Shown one piece after another: positions 46,338-56,357 of a DNA stretch of 64,000 nt. Each line of letters begins with the position of its first letter. The first letter of the stretch is position 1. Where the stretch lies: contig SCOI01000001.1 in assembly GCA_005503085.1 (NCBI GenBank), forward strand, positions 399,344 to 463,343, given 5' to 3'. The notes beneath the pieces were generated by a model. The model searched no databases. It saw only the letters and a list, made by a program, of their open reading frames with translations, and was not told where the DNA came from. A program made the translations under genes and the position numbers. Source of the DNA: Burkholderiales bacterium C2 (GTDB lineage Bacteria > Pseudomonadota > Gammaproteobacteria > Burkholderiales > Burkholderiaceae_C).

Positions 46338-46396
46338 GCGTCGACATCTGTTGTTGACCGGGCGGGCCGCTGCGCCCGTCCCAGACGAGGGACACC

Positions 46397-47626
46397 ATGA
46401 AGATCACAAAACCCTGGATCAGCCAGGGGGCGGGCTGTTGCGTCATCGCGATGGCCCTGAGCCTGCCCGCGCAGGCACAGACAAAAAGCCTGGCCGAGCT
46501 GTTCGCGGCCGCCTGGCAGCGCCAGCCCGAGGCCCTGGCGGCTGCGGCCCATCGCGAGGCCGCCGAGGGGCGCCAGGCCAGCGCCCGCAGCTGGACGGCC
46601 GAACCCGCCAGCCTGGAAATCGCCAGTAAGACCGATCGGCTGCACCGCAACGACGGTGCGCGTGAACTCGAACTGGGCATTGCCGCGCCGCTGTGGCGGC
46701 CCGGCGAACGCGGCCGGGCGCAAGCGCTGGCCGCCGCCGAGCTCGGCGCGCTGGACAGCCGCGTCGCGGCGGCCCAGTGGCGCCTGGCCGGCCTGCTGCG
46801 CGAGGCCTGGTGGGCCTGGCAGCGTGCCGCGCTGGACCTGGGGCTGGCACAGGCCAGGGTCGAGCAGGCCGGTCAGCTCGGCCGCGATGTGGCCCGCCGC
46901 GTTGCGGCCGGCGAGCTGTCGCGCGCCGATCAGCACCAGGCCGAGGCCGCCATCGCCGCCGCCCAGGCGGAGCTGGCCGAGGCCCAGGCCGCTCTGGCCC
47001 AGACCCGCTTCGGCCTGCAGGCCCTCAGCGGCGTCGCACCCGAGATCGCCGGCAGCAGCGAGCCCGCGCCACCCGGTGAGGATCACGGTCTCGAGACCCA
47101 TCCGGCGCTGCGCGAGCTGCAGGACCGCGCCCGCCTGGCCCGCCATGCACGCGAGCTGGCCGGCACCCAAGGCCGCGCCAGCCCCGAGCTGAGCCTGTCG
47201 ACCGCGCGCGAGCGCGGCGCCCGGGGCGAGGCCTGGGGCCAGACCGTCACGCTGGGCCTGCGCATCCCCTTCGGCAGTGAGGGCCAGCGCAAGACCCAGC
47301 TGGCCACGGCCGCCGCCGCGCAGATCGAGGCCGAGACCCAGCTGACGCTGGAACAGCAAAGACTGGCGGCCGAACTCGCTACCGCCCGTGCGCGGCTCGC
47401 CGCGTCCGAGGCCCAGCTCCGGTCCGCCGCGCGGCGCGCCGAGCTGGCCCGCGAGACCCTGGGCTTTGTCGACAAGGCCTTCGGCCTGGGCGAGACCGAT
47501 CTGCCGACCCGCTTGCGCGTGGCCCAGGAGGCTTTCGAGGCGCAGCGCCAGAGCGAACGCGCTCGCCTGGGCCAGCAGCACGCCCTGTCCACGCTGCGCC
47601 AGGCCCTGGGCCTGCTGCCGCAGTGA
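46397..47626 (+). CDS. czcC: TolC-family outer-membrane factor (CzcC)
   Basis: 409 residues with signal peptide (cleaved after AQAQ). Coiled-coil-forming OEP repeats occur twice (EALAAAAHREAAEGRQASARS and the QHQAEAAIAAAQAELAEAQAAL region), the standard TolC layout but on the short side as in CzcC. Forms the outer-membrane exit of the RND pump encoded downstream. The stop overlaps a GTG in the next gene frame. Confidence 0.88.
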   Translation: MKITKPWISQGAGCCVIAMALSLPAQAQTKSLAELFAAAWQRQPEALAAAAHREAAEGRQASARSWTAEPASLEIASKTDRLHRNDGARELELGIAAPLWRPGERGRAQALAAAELGALDSRVAAAQWRLAGLLREAWWAWQRAALDLGLAQARVEQAGQLGRDVARRVAAGELSRADQHQAEAAIAAAQAELAEAQAALAQTRFGLQALSGVAPEIAGSSEPAPPGEDHGLETHPALRELQDRARLARHARELAGTQGRASPELSLSTARERGARGEAWGQTVTLGLRIPFGSEGQRKTQLATAAAAQIEAETQLTLEQQRLAAELATARARLAASEAQLRSAARRAELARETLGFVDKAFGLGETDLPTRLRVAQEAFEAQRQSERARLGQQHALSTLRQALGLLPQ

Positions 47627-47652
47627 ACGCCACCAATATTCAAGGAATCACG

Positions 47653-48192
47653 ATGCTTTTTTTCACTTTCATCCGTCATCGTGGCCTCATCGCTGCGATG
47701 GCGCTGGCACTGACGCCAGCCCTGTGGGCCGGCGAAGGCCACAGCCATGACGCCCCGGCCGCAGCAGCCGGCCCTGCCCTGCCGCGTTTCCACGCGGTAT
47801 CCGAAGACTTCGAACTGGTCGGCGTGCTGCAGGGCAAGCAGCTGACGCTCTATCTCGATCACGCGGCCGACAACCGGCCGGTCAAGAACGCGACGCTGGA
47901 ACTGGAGCTGGGGCCGCTGAAGCTGCGCCCCACGCCGCATGGCGAGGACGGCGAATTCGAGGCCACGCTGGCCGAGGAGCTCAAGCCCGGCACGATCCCG
48001 GTGACCGTCACCGTCAGCGCCGGCGCGCAGAGCGATCTGATGGCCGGCGAACTCGATCTGCACGCGGACGAGCACGCCGATGACGCGGCGGCACTCGCCT
48101 GGAAGCCCTGGGCCGCTGGCGCACTGATCGCCGCAGCCGGGGCCGCCGTGCTGCTGAGCCTGCGCGCACGCCGCCAAGGAGTTGCGGCATGA
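47653..48192 (+). CDS. Exported Ig-like protein with C-terminal membrane anchor, in the metal-efflux operon
   Basis: 179 residues from the ATG at 47653 (AAGGA six bases before); a GTG overlapping czcC is less likely. Signal peptide to ALWA, then a His-rich GEGHSHD, a beta-rich domain (FELVGVLQGKQLTLYLDHA...NATLELELG) and a C-terminal transmembrane helix (~residues 150-170). The domain is related to the small protein at 52454 downstream, with shared FELV-x(5)-Q-x-T-L-Y. Probably a periplasmic metal or adaptor-partner protein. The ATGA overlap with czcB shows coupling. Not a named family I can confirm. Confidence 0.75.
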   Translation: MLFFTFIRHRGLIAAMALALTPALWAGEGHSHDAPAAAAGPALPRFHAVSEDFELVGVLQGKQLTLYLDHAADNRPVKNATLELELGPLKLRPTPHGEDGEFEATLAEELKPGTIPVTVTVSAGAQSDLMAGELDLHADEHADDAAALAWKPWAAGALIAAAGAAVLLSLRARRQGVAA

Positions 48193-49283
48193 GCAAGCAG
48201 CCTCTGATCGTTTTGACCCTGCTCGCCGCCTCGCTGCTGGCCCAGGCCGGCCCCGGCCATGATCACGGCGACGCACCGCCGGTAGCGAGCGGCAACGGCC
48301 CGCAGCGCCTGCCCGATGGCGCGGTCTTCCTGCCCAAGCCGGCGCAGCGGCAGATCGGCGTGCGCACGCAAGTCAGCAGCGTCGAGGCACTGCCGCGCGT
48401 CAGCGCGCTGGCTGGTGCCGTCGTGATGGACCCGAACGCCGGCGGCAAGGTGCAGGCCTTGATGGCCGGCCGCCTGGAAGCCGGGCCGCGCGGCCTGCCC
48501 TCGCTCGGGCAGACCGTGCGCAAGGGCGAGCTGCTGGCCTGGGTGCGCCCGGGCGGCGAGGCGCTGGAGCGCGCCGGCCAGGCGGCGCAGATCGCCGAAT
48601 GGCAGGCCCAGCGCGGCCTGGCCGAGCAGCGCCTGGCACGGCTGAAACAGCTGGCCGACAGCGTGCCGCGCAAGGAAATCGAGGCGGCCGAAAGCGAGCT
48701 GGCCAGCCTGCGCGCGCGCATCGCGGCGGTCGGTGCCGGCCTGGCCTCGCGCGAGGCCCTGCTGGCCCCGGTCAGCGGCGTGATCGCGTCGGCCGCAGCG
48801 GTGGCCGGCCAGGTGGTCGAGGCGCGCGAGCTGCTGTTCGAGATCGTCGATCCGGCGCGGCTGCGTGTCGAGGCCCTGGCCTATGACGGCGCCGCAGCGC
48901 AGGACATCGCCGGCGCGGCCTTGGCCGTCAGCGGCGTCAAGCTGGAGTTCATCGGCGCCGCGCGCGCGCTGCGCGAGCAGGCGATTCCCTTGCTGTTCCG
49001 CGCCCAGGGCACGGGCCTGCAAGACCTGGCCCTGGGCCAGCCGGTGCAGGTGCTGGTGCACAGCCGCAGCACCGTGCAGGGCGTGCGCCTGCCGGCCGCG
49101 GCGCTGGTGCGCAGCGCCTCGAACCAGACCATGGTCTGGGTCAAGGCCGCGCCGGAGCGCTTCGAGCCCAGAGTCGTGACCAGCACGCCGCTGGACGGCG
49201 CGACGGTGGCGGTCAGCGCGGGGCTCAAGCCCGGCGAGCGGGTCGTCTCCGAAGGCGCTTTGCTGATCAACCAGATCCGTTAA
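48189..49283 (+). CDS. czcB: RND periplasmic adaptor (CzcB type)
   Basis: 364 residues, signal peptide ending AQA, metal-binding-like GPGHDHGDAP at the mature N-terminus. Then a barrel-sandwich domain (GGKVQALMAGRLEAGPRGLPSLGQTVRKGELLAWV), a short alpha-hairpin and the beta-barrel domain. It links the inner-membrane pump to the outer-membrane factor. The hairpin is short, as usual for heavy-metal adaptors. Confidence 0.9.
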   Translation: MSKQPLIVLTLLAASLLAQAGPGHDHGDAPPVASGNGPQRLPDGAVFLPKPAQRQIGVRTQVSSVEALPRVSALAGAVVMDPNAGGKVQALMAGRLEAGPRGLPSLGQTVRKGELLAWVRPGGEALERAGQAAQIAEWQAQRGLAEQRLARLKQLADSVPRKEIEAAESELASLRARIAAVGAGLASREALLAPVSGVIASAAAVAGQVVEARELLFEIVDPARLRVEALAYDGAAAQDIAGAALAVSGVKLEFIGAARALREQAIPLLFRAQGTGLQDLALGQPVQVLVHSRSTVQGVRLPAAALVRSASNQTMVWVKAAPERFEPRVVTSTPLDGATVAVSAGLKPGERVVSEGALLINQIR

Positions 49284-49298
49284 CCGAGGCCACAGATC

Positions 49299-52200
49299 AT
49301 GTTCAAGTGGCTACTCGACTACAGCCTGGGCAACCGGCTGCTGGTCATCATCGCCGCGCTGGCGCTGATGGCCTATGGCGCATTCACCTTATCGCGCACC
49401 CCGGTGGATGTCTTTCCCGATCTGAACAAGCCCACGGTCACGCTGATGACCGAGGCCGGCGGCATGGCCGCCGAGGAGGTGGAACAGCTGATCACCTTCC
49501 CGCTGGAAACGGCGATGAACGGCCTGCCCGGTGTCGAATCCGTGCGCTCCACCTCCAGCGCCGGCCTGTCCTTCGTCTACATCACCTTCGACTGGAGCGC
49601 CGAGATCTTCCGCGCCCGGCAGATGGTGTCGGAGCGGCTGGCGACCTTGGAGCAGGGCCTGCCCGAGGGCGTGGTCGCGCATATGGGGCCGATCAGCTCC
49701 ATCATGGGCGAGATCATGCAGATCGCGCTGCCGATCGACACCGACAAGGTCTCGGCGATGGCGGTGCGCGAGTATGCGGACTGGGTGCTCAGGCCGCGCC
49801 TGATGGCGATTCCCGGCGTTGCCCAGGTGATCCCGATCGGCGGCGAGGTGCGGCAGTTCCAGGTCCAGCCGCAGACCGCGCGCATGGCCGAGCTGGGCGT
49901 CACGCAGGAGCAGCTGGCGGCGGCGCTGCAGCGCTATGCGGCCAACAGCTCGGGCGGCTTTCTGGAGCTCAACGGCCGCGAGTACCTGATACGCCATCTG
50001 GGCCGCGACAACAGCCTGGAGGCCTTGCGCCATCTGGCGCTGGGTGCCAGGAACGGCCAGCCACTGCTGCTGCGCCAGGTCGCCGAGGTCAGCTTCGCGC
50101 CGGCCCTCAAGCGCGGCGATGCCGGCTTCGAGGGCAAGCCGGCGGTGATCCTGGGTATCCAGAAGCAGCCCGGCGCCGATACCGTGGCGCTGACGCTGGC
50201 CATCGAGGCCGCGCTGGGCGAGATGAAGCGCTCGCTGCCGGCCGGCATGGCCGCGCCCCAGGTCACCTTCCGCCAGGCCAGTTTCATCGAGTCCTCGATC
50301 TCGACCTTGCAAGGCAAGCTGATCGGCGCCTCGGTCTTTGTCGCGGTGATCCTGTGGTTTTTCCTCGGCAATCTGCGCAGCACGGTGATCGCGCTGTTGG
50401 CGATTCCGGTGTCCATCCTCATCACGGCCCTGGTGTTTCGCTATTTCGGCCTGTCGATCAACACCATGACCTTGGGCGGGCTGGCGATCGCGATCGGCGG
50501 CCTGGTCGACGATGCGGTGGTCGATGTCGAGAACATCATCCGTCGCCTCAAGGAAGACCGCGCGCGCCATCCGGAGCATCGGCTGAACCCGCTGCAGCTG
50601 GTCGCCAAGGCCAGCATGGAGGTGCGCTCGGGCATTCTGTACGCCACCGCCATCATCGTGCTGGTCTTCCTGCCGCTGTTTGCGCTGCCGGGCATGGAGG
50701 GGCGGCTGTTCGTGCCGCTGGGCATCGCCTTCATCGTCTCGACCCTGGCCAGCCTGCTGGTCTCGGTGACGGTGACGCCGGTGCTGAGCTACTACCTGCT
50801 GCCGACGATGAAATCGCTGGACCATGGCGACACCCGGCTGCTGGCCTGGTTGAAGGCGCGCTATGCAGTGGGGCTGCAGGCCGTGCTCAAGCATCCGAAG
50901 CGCGCGCTGGCGGCAGGGGCCTGCGCGGCGCTGGCCGCGGCGGCGGCCGTGCCCTTTTTCGCCACCACCTTTTTGCCGCCTTTCAATGAAGGCACTTTGC
51001 TGATCGGCCTGCGCCTGAACCCGGGCGTGACCCTGGCCGAAAGCTCGGCGCTGGCTCGCCAGGCCGAGCTTCTGGTGATGCAGGTGCCCGAGGTCGCTCA
51101 TGTGGGCCGGCGCAGCGGCCGGGCCGAGCTGGATGAACACGCCGAGGGCGTGCATGTCAGCGAGCTCGATGTGGGCCTGAAACCGCAGGCCGAGATCACG
51201 CGCTCCATGGACGAGGTCCAGGCCGATATCCGCGCCCGCCTGGTGAATCTGCCGGCCGGGGTCGCGATCGGCCAGCCGATCTCGCACCGCATCGACCACA
51301 TGCTGTCCGGCGTGCGCTCGCAGATCGCGATCCGCATCTTCGGCGAGGACCTGGACACCTTGCGCGGCCAGGCCGATGCCTTGCGCACACGACTGGCCGC
51401 CATCCCGGGCCTGGCCGACCTGGAGATCGAGAAGCAGGTGCTGGCGCCGCAGATCAAGGTGCGCATCGACGCGGCGGCCGCCGCCCGCTACGGTGTGCCG
51501 ACGCCGCAGATCACGGCCGCTTTGCAGGCCCTGGTCGAGGGCCAGGAGCTCAGCCAGATCGTCGAGGACGGCCGGCGCTTCGCGTTGGTGCTGCGCCTGC
51601 CCGAGTCGGCGCGCTCGATGGAGGGCCTGGCGCAGATCATGATCGCCACCCCATTGGGCCCGGTGCCGCTGTCCAAGCTGGCCAGCATCGAGGACGGCGA
51701 CGGACCGAACCAGATCAGCCGCGACGACGGCAAGCGCCGCATCGTGCTGTCGGCCAATGCGCAGGGGCGCGCGCTGTCCGACATCGTCGCCGACATCCGC
51801 AAGGTGGTCGCCGAAACGCCGCTGCCCGAGGGCTATTTCGTCACGCTGGGCGGACAGTTCCAAGCGCAGGAACAGGCCTCGCGCCTGGTGGGTCTGCTGT
51901 CCCTGGTGTCGGCGGCGCTGATGTTCGTCGTGCTGTTCAGCCGCTACCAGAGTACCCGGCTGGCGCTGATCATCATGGCCAATATCCCGCTGGCCCTGGT
52001 CGGTGCGGTGCTGGGGCTGTGGCTGTCGGGGCAGCCGCTGTCGGTCGCGGCCCTGGTCGGCTTCATCACGCTGGCCGGCATCTCGGTGCGCAACGGCATC
52101 CTGAAGCTGAGCCACTACCTGAACCTGATGCGCTTCGAGGGCGAGAGCTTCGAGCCCCAGATGATTGTGCGGGGCTCGCTGGAGCGGCTCAGTCCGGTGC

Positions 52201-52418
52201 TGATGACGGCCCTGGTGACCGCCTTCGCGCTGGCGCCGTTGCTGTTCGAGGCCGAGCGCCCCGGCACCGAGATCCTGCATCCGGTGGCCGTGGTGATTTT
52301 CTGCGGCCTGATCAGCTCGACCCTGCTCGACACCTTTCTGACCCCGGCGATGTTCTGGCTGTTTGGCCGCCGCGATGCCGAGCGGCTGCTGGACGACCGT
52401 GACGCGCAAGCTTTCTGA
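49299..52418 (+). CDS. czcA: Heavy-metal efflux RND pump (CzcA type)
   Basis: 1039 residues, full length for HME-RND proteins. FKWLLDYSLGNRLLVIIAALALMAYG is the first helix. The TM4 motif GLVDDAVVDVEN (residues ~402-413) with its acidic residues is the proton relay, and NTMTLGGLAIAIGG precedes it. Periplasmic domains and the second helix set (FITLAGISVRNGILKLSHY) follow. A proton-driven exporter of divalent or monovalent metal ions; Zn/Co/Cd versus Cu/Ag is not settled by the sequence seen here, though the czcI-like gene favours Zn/Co/Cd. Confidence 0.95.
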   Translation: MFKWLLDYSLGNRLLVIIAALALMAYGAFTLSRTPVDVFPDLNKPTVTLMTEAGGMAAEEVEQLITFPLETAMNGLPGVESVRSTSSAGLSFVYITFDWSAEIFRARQMVSERLATLEQGLPEGVVAHMGPISSIMGEIMQIALPIDTDKVSAMAVREYADWVLRPRLMAIPGVAQVIPIGGEVRQFQVQPQTARMAELGVTQEQLAAALQRYAANSSGGFLELNGREYLIRHLGRDNSLEALRHLALGARNGQPLLLRQVAEVSFAPALKRGDAGFEGKPAVILGIQKQPGADTVALTLAIEAALGEMKRSLPAGMAAPQVTFRQASFIESSISTLQGKLIGASVFVAVILWFFLGNLRSTVIALLAIPVSILITALVFRYFGLSINTMTLGGLAIAIGGLVDDAVVDVENIIRRLKEDRARHPEHRLNPLQLVAKASMEVRSGILYATAIIVLVFLPLFALPGMEGRLFVPLGIAFIVSTLASLLVSVTVTPVLSYYLLPTMKSLDHGDTRLLAWLKARYAVGLQAVLKHPKRALAAGACAALAAAAAVPFFATTFLPPFNEGTLLIGLRLNPGVTLAESSALARQAELLVMQVPEVAHVGRRSGRAELDEHAEGVHVSELDVGLKPQAEITRSMDEVQADIRARLVNLPAGVAIGQPISHRIDHMLSGVRSQIAIRIFGEDLDTLRGQADALRTRLAAIPGLADLEIEKQVLAPQIKVRIDAAAAARYGVPTPQITAALQALVEGQELSQIVEDGRRFALVLRLPESARSMEGLAQIMIATPLGPVPLSKLASIEDGDGPNQISRDDGKRRIVLSANAQGRALSDIVADIRKVVAETPLPEGYFVTLGGQFQAQEQASRLVGLLSLVSAALMFVVLFSRYQSTRLALIIMANIPLALVGAVLGLWLSGQPLSVAALVGFITLAGISVRNGILKLSHYLNLMRFEGESFEPQMIVRGSLERLSPVLMTALVTAFALAPLLFEAERPGTEILHPVAVVIFCGLISSTLLDTFLTPAMFWLFGRRDAERLLDDRDAQAF

Positions 52419-52453
52419 TGCACCACCCCAACCCAAGAGAGAGGACTTTGAAA

Positions 52454-52849
52454 ATGATGACCATCAAGACTTTGGCCTGCGCTGCGGCGCTGAGCCTGGC
52501 AAGCCTCGCCGCCCAGGCGGCCGGCGATCACAGCCACGCCCATGAGCACAAGCCGCTGCATGGCGGCGTCGTGGTCGAGGCCAGCGATATCGACTTCGAG
52601 CTGGTGGCCAAGGCCGAGCAGATCACGCTGTATGTGCGCGACCACGGCAAGCCGGCCTCCACCGCCGGCGCGGTGGCCAAGCTGACCCTGCTCAGCGGTG
52701 CCGACAAGAGCGAGCTCGCGCTGAGCCCGGCCGGCGACAACAAGCTGGAGGCCAAGGGCAGCTTCAAGACCGGCCCGGGCACCAAGGTCGTGGCCACCGT
52801 GACCCTGGCCGGCAAGAAGCCGGTCAATGTGCGCTTCAGCCTGAAGTAA
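52454..52849 (+). CDS. Small periplasmic His-rich protein at the end of the metal operon
   Basis: 131 residues from the ATG at 52454 (GAGAGAGG upstream); an ATG at 52418 overlapping the czcA stop has no site. Signal peptide to AQA, then GDHSHAHEHKPLHGGVV, a probable metal-binding tail, and a beta-sandwich domain (DFELVAKAEQITLYVRDHGKPAS). It shares the domain pattern with the 47653 gene. A soluble metal carrier or sensor for the pump is an inference. Confidence 0.78.
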   Translation: MMTIKTLACAAALSLASLAAQAAGDHSHAHEHKPLHGGVVVEASDIDFELVAKAEQITLYVRDHGKPASTAGAVAKLTLLSGADKSELALSPAGDNKLEAKGSFKTGPGTKVVATVTLAGKKPVNVRFSLK

Positions 52850-52880
52850 GCCGGCTCGTCGGTCTGCGGCAGCCCTCCCT

Positions 52881-52900
52881 GAGCCCCTATAGTGGGGCTC
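52881..52900 (+). promoter_or_regulatory. Inverted repeat with TATAGT directly before the AraC-family ATG
   Basis: GAGCCCC-TATAGT-GGGGCTC ends on the base before the ATG at 52901. TATAGT looks like a -10, seven bases before the start codon with no Shine-Dalgarno. The stem could act as an operator over the promoter, or as a hairpin ending the metal operon. Confidence 0.5.
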
Positions 52901-53674
52901 ATGCCGCAAGACCGCACCCTGCTGCACACCGGCGACCAGCTGCGGGTGGAGCGCGTCGTCATGCATGCGCTGCCCGCGCAATGGAGCCCCTGCTACCAGG
53001 TGGCTTCCGCGCGGCTGGTGCTGCCGGCCCGGGGCGCCACCGAGTTCCGTCTGGCCGATCAAACGCGCGTGCTCGATGGCGTGACCGTGCTGCGTCTGCC
53101 GCCGGGCCAAGCCTACCAACTCAAGCCCTGCGGCGCCGCGACACGCGCCAGCATCGTCGTCAGTGCCCGACCGGGCATCGACGACGGCCTGGCGTCAGCA
53201 CCCAGCGCCTGGCTGCTTGCGCCGCGCGCACTGTGGCTGCTGCGCCGGCATTGGCGCGCACTGGCCCGCGATCCGCTGCGCGCCGGGCCGCTGACACCGG
53301 CGCTGCTGCATCACGCCTTGCAGCAAGCGCTGCCTGCCGATCCGAGCCCAACGGCCGTGCTGCGCGCGCAGCGCTTCATCGTTGCGCGCACCGACACAGA
53401 CGCACGCTGGCACTTGCAGGACGTGGCCGATGCGGCCTGCTGCTCGCTGTTTCACCTGGCCCGCTCATTTCGTCGGCACACCGGCCTAAGCCTGCATGGC
53501 TATCGCCAGCGACTGCGCCTGGCCGTGGCGCTGCAGCGGCTCGAAGATGGCGAACGCGACCTTGCCGGCCTGGCCCATGATCTGGGCTTCAGCAGCCAGA
53601 GCCATCTGGGCGCCGCCTTCCAGCGGGGGCTGGGCGTGACACCGGCCCAGGCACGGCGCGAGCTCGGCCGCTGA
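52901..53674 (+). CDS. AraC-family transcription regulator
   Basis: 257 residues from the ATG at 52901. The C-terminus is a double HTH (WHLQDVADAACCSLFHLARSFRRHTGLSLHGYRQRLRL, LAGLAHDLGFSSQSHLGAAFQRGLGVTPAQ). The N-terminal ~140 residues are a cupin-like sensor segment (VLRLPPGQAYQL) of unclear ligand. It follows the metal operon after 51 bp but could regulate the EamA transporter next to it. Confidence 0.9.
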   Translation: MPQDRTLLHTGDQLRVERVVMHALPAQWSPCYQVASARLVLPARGATEFRLADQTRVLDGVTVLRLPPGQAYQLKPCGAATRASIVVSARPGIDDGLASAPSAWLLAPRALWLLRRHWRALARDPLRAGPLTPALLHHALQQALPADPSPTAVLRAQRFIVARTDTDARWHLQDVADAACCSLFHLARSFRRHTGLSLHGYRQRLRLAVALQRLEDGERDLAGLAHDLGFSSQSHLGAAFQRGLGVTPAQARRELGR

Positions 53675-53745
53675 ACCCAGGCTGCGCATCGATAGCGCAG
53701 GATTCTGATAGTCGCGACCGGTCCGGCCGGGCAGACTCGGCCCCC

Positions 53746-54657
53746 ATGATGAATCGCCCCTTCATGCTCGGCCTGCTGGCCGCCCTGGCTGCCGCACTGA
53801 TCGCCAGTGTCTGGCAGCTCGCGTCGCGCCACGGCGTCAGCACCAGCCTGGGGCCGCTGGAGCTGAACACGCTGCGTTACGGCCTGCCCAGCCTGGTGCT
53901 GCTGCCCTTGCTGCTGAAGACCGGCTTGCTGCCAGCCGGGCTGCCGCGTCGCCGACTGGTCCTGCTGGTGATGGGCGGCGGGCTGCCTTTTGGTGCGCTG
54001 GTGATGATGGGTGCGCAGTGGGCGCCGGCCGCGCATATGGGCGTGTTCATGGCCGGCAGCATGCCGCTGTTCACCGCCCTCGGTGCCCGGCTCTGGCATG
54101 GCGAGCGCATAGTCGGCCAGCGCCTGTGGGGGCTGTTGCTGATCTTGCTGGGCCTGATGCTGTTTGCCACCGGCAGCCTGGCCGACGCGGCGCAGAGCTG
54201 GCGCGGCGATCTGCTGTTCATGCTGGCGTCCGCGCTATGGGCGGCATACACACTGGCCTTTCGTCACAGTGGCCTGACACCCTGGCAGGGCGCGGCCGTC
54301 GTCAACGGCTGGTCCTGTCTGCTGCTGCTGCCGCTCTTGCTGAGCGTCGGCGCGCCGCGGCTGCTGAGCGCACCCTGGAGCGATGTCGCCCGGCAGGCGC
54401 TGGGCCAGGGCCTGCTGGCCGGCCTGCTGGGCCTGCTGGTCTATATGGCAGCGATCGAACGGCTCGGGGCGGCCCGCGCCTCGCTGTCAGCCGCCCTGGT
54501 GCCGCTCTTGACGGCCGGCGGTGCGAGCTGGCTGCTCAAGGAGCCGCTGGGCGCCGCGACACTGCTTGCCTGCGCCGTCGTGGCCGGCGGCGTGGCCTTG
54601 GCCAGTGGGGCGCTGCGATTCAGGGCAGGCAAGAAAGACTTCAGCGCCCCAGCTTGA
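53746..54657 (+). CDS. EamA/DMT-family transporter
   Basis: 303 residues, ten membrane helices in two EamA halves (helix 1 [22 protein letters not shown]; second half from [22 protein letters not shown]). Drug/metabolite exporter, substrate unknown. CAGACT lies eight bases before the ATG with no ribosome site. Its last 17 bp overlap the convergent chemoreceptor gene. Confidence 0.9.
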   Translation: MMNRPFMLGLLAALAAALIASVWQLASRHGVSTSLGPLELNTLRYGLPSLVLLPLLLKTGLLPAGLPRRRLVLLVMGGGLPFGALVMMGAQWAPAAHMGVFMAGSMPLFTALGARLWHGERIVGQRLWGLLLILLGLMLFATGSLADAAQSWRGDLLFMLASALWAAYTLAFRHSGLTPWQGAAVVNGWSCLLLLPLLLSVGAPRLLSAPWSDVARQALGQGLLAGLLGLLVYMAAIERLGAARASLSAALVPLLTAGGASWLLKEPLGAATLLACAVVAGGVALASGALRFRAGKKDFSAPA

Positions 54658-56212
54658 ACACGCTGACCACCTCGGCCAGCTGCGCGGCCTGGTGCTTCAG
54701 GCTCTCGGCGGCGGCCGCGCTCTGCTCGACCAGGGCGGCGTTCTGCTGAGTGACCTGATCGAGCTGGGTCACCGCCTCGCCGACCTGGCTGATGCCGGTG
54801 GTCTGCTCGCCGGTGGCGTGCGAGATCTCCTCGATCAGGTCATTGACCTTGCGCACCTGGGCGACGATGCCCTCCATGCTCTGGCCGGCCTCGCCGACCA
54901 GCCGGGTGCCGGCCTGGACCTTCTCGGCGCTGTTGACGATCAGGCCCTTGATCTCCTTGGCCGCGTTGGCCGAGCGTTGCGCCAGGCTGCGCACCTCGGC
55001 GGCAACCACCGCGAAGCCCCGCCCCTGCTCGCCGGCCCGCGCCGCCTCGACCGCGGCGTTCAGCGCCAGGATATTGGTCTGGAAAGCGATGCCGTCGATC
55101 ACGCCGATGATGTCGGTGATCTTGTTCGAGGCGGCGGAGATGTCCTGCATCGTCGCGACCACCTGGCCCACCACGCTGCCGCCCTGCACCGCCGCCGTCG
55201 ACGCGGCATTGGCCAGCGCGGCGGCCTGGCGGGCGGTGTCGGCATTGTTCTTGACGGTGCTGGTCAGCTCCTCCATCGAGGCCGCCGTCTGCTCCAGATT
55301 GGCGGCCTGCTCTTCGGTGCGCTGGCTCAGGTCGGCATTGCCGTTGGCGATCTCGGCCGAGCCGGTGGCGATGCTGTCGCTGCTCTGGCGCACCGCGCCG
55401 ACGATGCGCACCAGCGAGCTCTGCATGCGCTGCATCGAGCGCAGCATCTCGGCCACCTCGCCGCGCCCCTCGGCCCGGATCTCGCGTGACAGATCGCCCT
55501 CGCCGATGCTGGCCACCGCCTCGCTGGCCGAGGCCAGCGAGCGCCGGATGCCAGCCACCACCACCCAGGCCAGCAGGCACAGCAAGGCCAGTCCGGCCAG
55601 GCCGGCGCCCAGCACCATGAGCCGATACGCCTTGATCATGCCGGCCGCCTCGGCGGCCTGCTCGGCCGAGCGCCGGGCCTGGAAGGCCACCATCTTGTCG
55701 GCCGTCGCGATATAGCGCTCCATCAGCGGCGCAAAGCTGCTGCGGCCCAGCGAGCGCGCCTGCGCCATATCGCCCTGCTTCTTCAGCGCCAGCGCCTGGT
55801 CACGGGCCTCCAGATAGGACTTGCGCACACCGGCCAGTTCCTCCTGGATGCGCAAGCCCTCGGGGCTGGTCTCCAGTTCGGCGTAGCGCTTTTGCACGGC
55901 GCTGGTGTCGGCGGTGACCGCCGCCATGCCGTCCTTGAAGTAGTCCTGCAGGCCGTCACCGTCGGATTCGATGATGGCGAAGACCCGGGTCGCGTTGACG
56001 GCGATATTGCCGCGCCAGCGCTGCGCCAGCTGCAGCCGCTCGACCTGGTCGGTGGCCAGTTGCTCCACCGTCGCGCCCAGCGCCTGCACGCGCAGCAGGC
56101 TCAGCCCGATGATGCCCAGCAGGACGGCGACGGCAACACCGACGATCAGCGAAAACTGCTGGGCAATGCTCAGTTGCGAACGCCATCCCATGCCTTGGCT
56201 TGCTTGTGTCAT
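54641..56212 (-). CDS. Methyl-accepting chemotaxis protein
   Basis: 523 residues from the ATG at 56212 ([14 protein letters not shown]; an ATG seven codons in is also possible). TM1 ([18 protein letters not shown]), a ~150-residue four-helix periplasmic sensor, TM2 ([22 protein letters not shown]), HAMP ([21 protein letters not shown]), and the signalling hairpin with tip [27 protein letters not shown]. The methylation helix contains [21 protein letters not shown]. It ends VFKLGR with no CheR-binding pentapeptide. No che genes lie near it. Confidence 0.94.
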   Translation of the reverse strand: MTQASQGMGWRSQLSIAQQFSLIVGVAVAVLLGIIGLSLLRVQALGATVEQLATDQVERLQLAQRWRGNIAVNATRVFAIIESDGDGLQDYFKDGMAAVTADTSAVQKRYAELETSPEGLRIQEELAGVRKSYLEARDQALALKKQGDMAQARSLGRSSFAPLMERYIATADKMVAFQARRSAEQAAEAAGMIKAYRLMVLGAGLAGLALLCLLAWVVVAGIRRSLASASEAVASIGEGDLSREIRAEGRGEVAEMLRSMQRMQSSLVRIVGAVRQSSDSIATGSAEIANGNADLSQRTEEQAANLEQTAASMEELTSTVKNNADTARQAAALANAASTAAVQGGSVVGQVVATMQDISAASNKITDIIGVIDGIAFQTNILALNAAVEAARAGEQGRGFAVVAAEVRSLAQRSANAAKEIKGLIVNSAEKVQAGTRLVGEAGQSMEGIVAQVRKVNDLIEEISHATGEQTTGISQVGEAVTQLDQVTQQNAALVEQSAAAAESLKHQAAQLAEVVSVFKLGR

Positions 56213-56357
56213 ATCGAGAGGCCCCAACACCAGACACTGGCTCTCTTGCTCTATCGTCAGCCAGCGGCGCCATCTTGAGCGCTGTTCGCACGCGCCGCCC
56301 GGACAGGCCGGCCCGTGCCGCCCGCGTTTTTGATCGTCGCCGGCCAAAGAGGCCACA

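Noticed and set aside
49389..52436. 1015-codon minus-strand ORF across czcA
   Set aside because: Shadow frame; the RND pump reads through the same DNA with all motifs.
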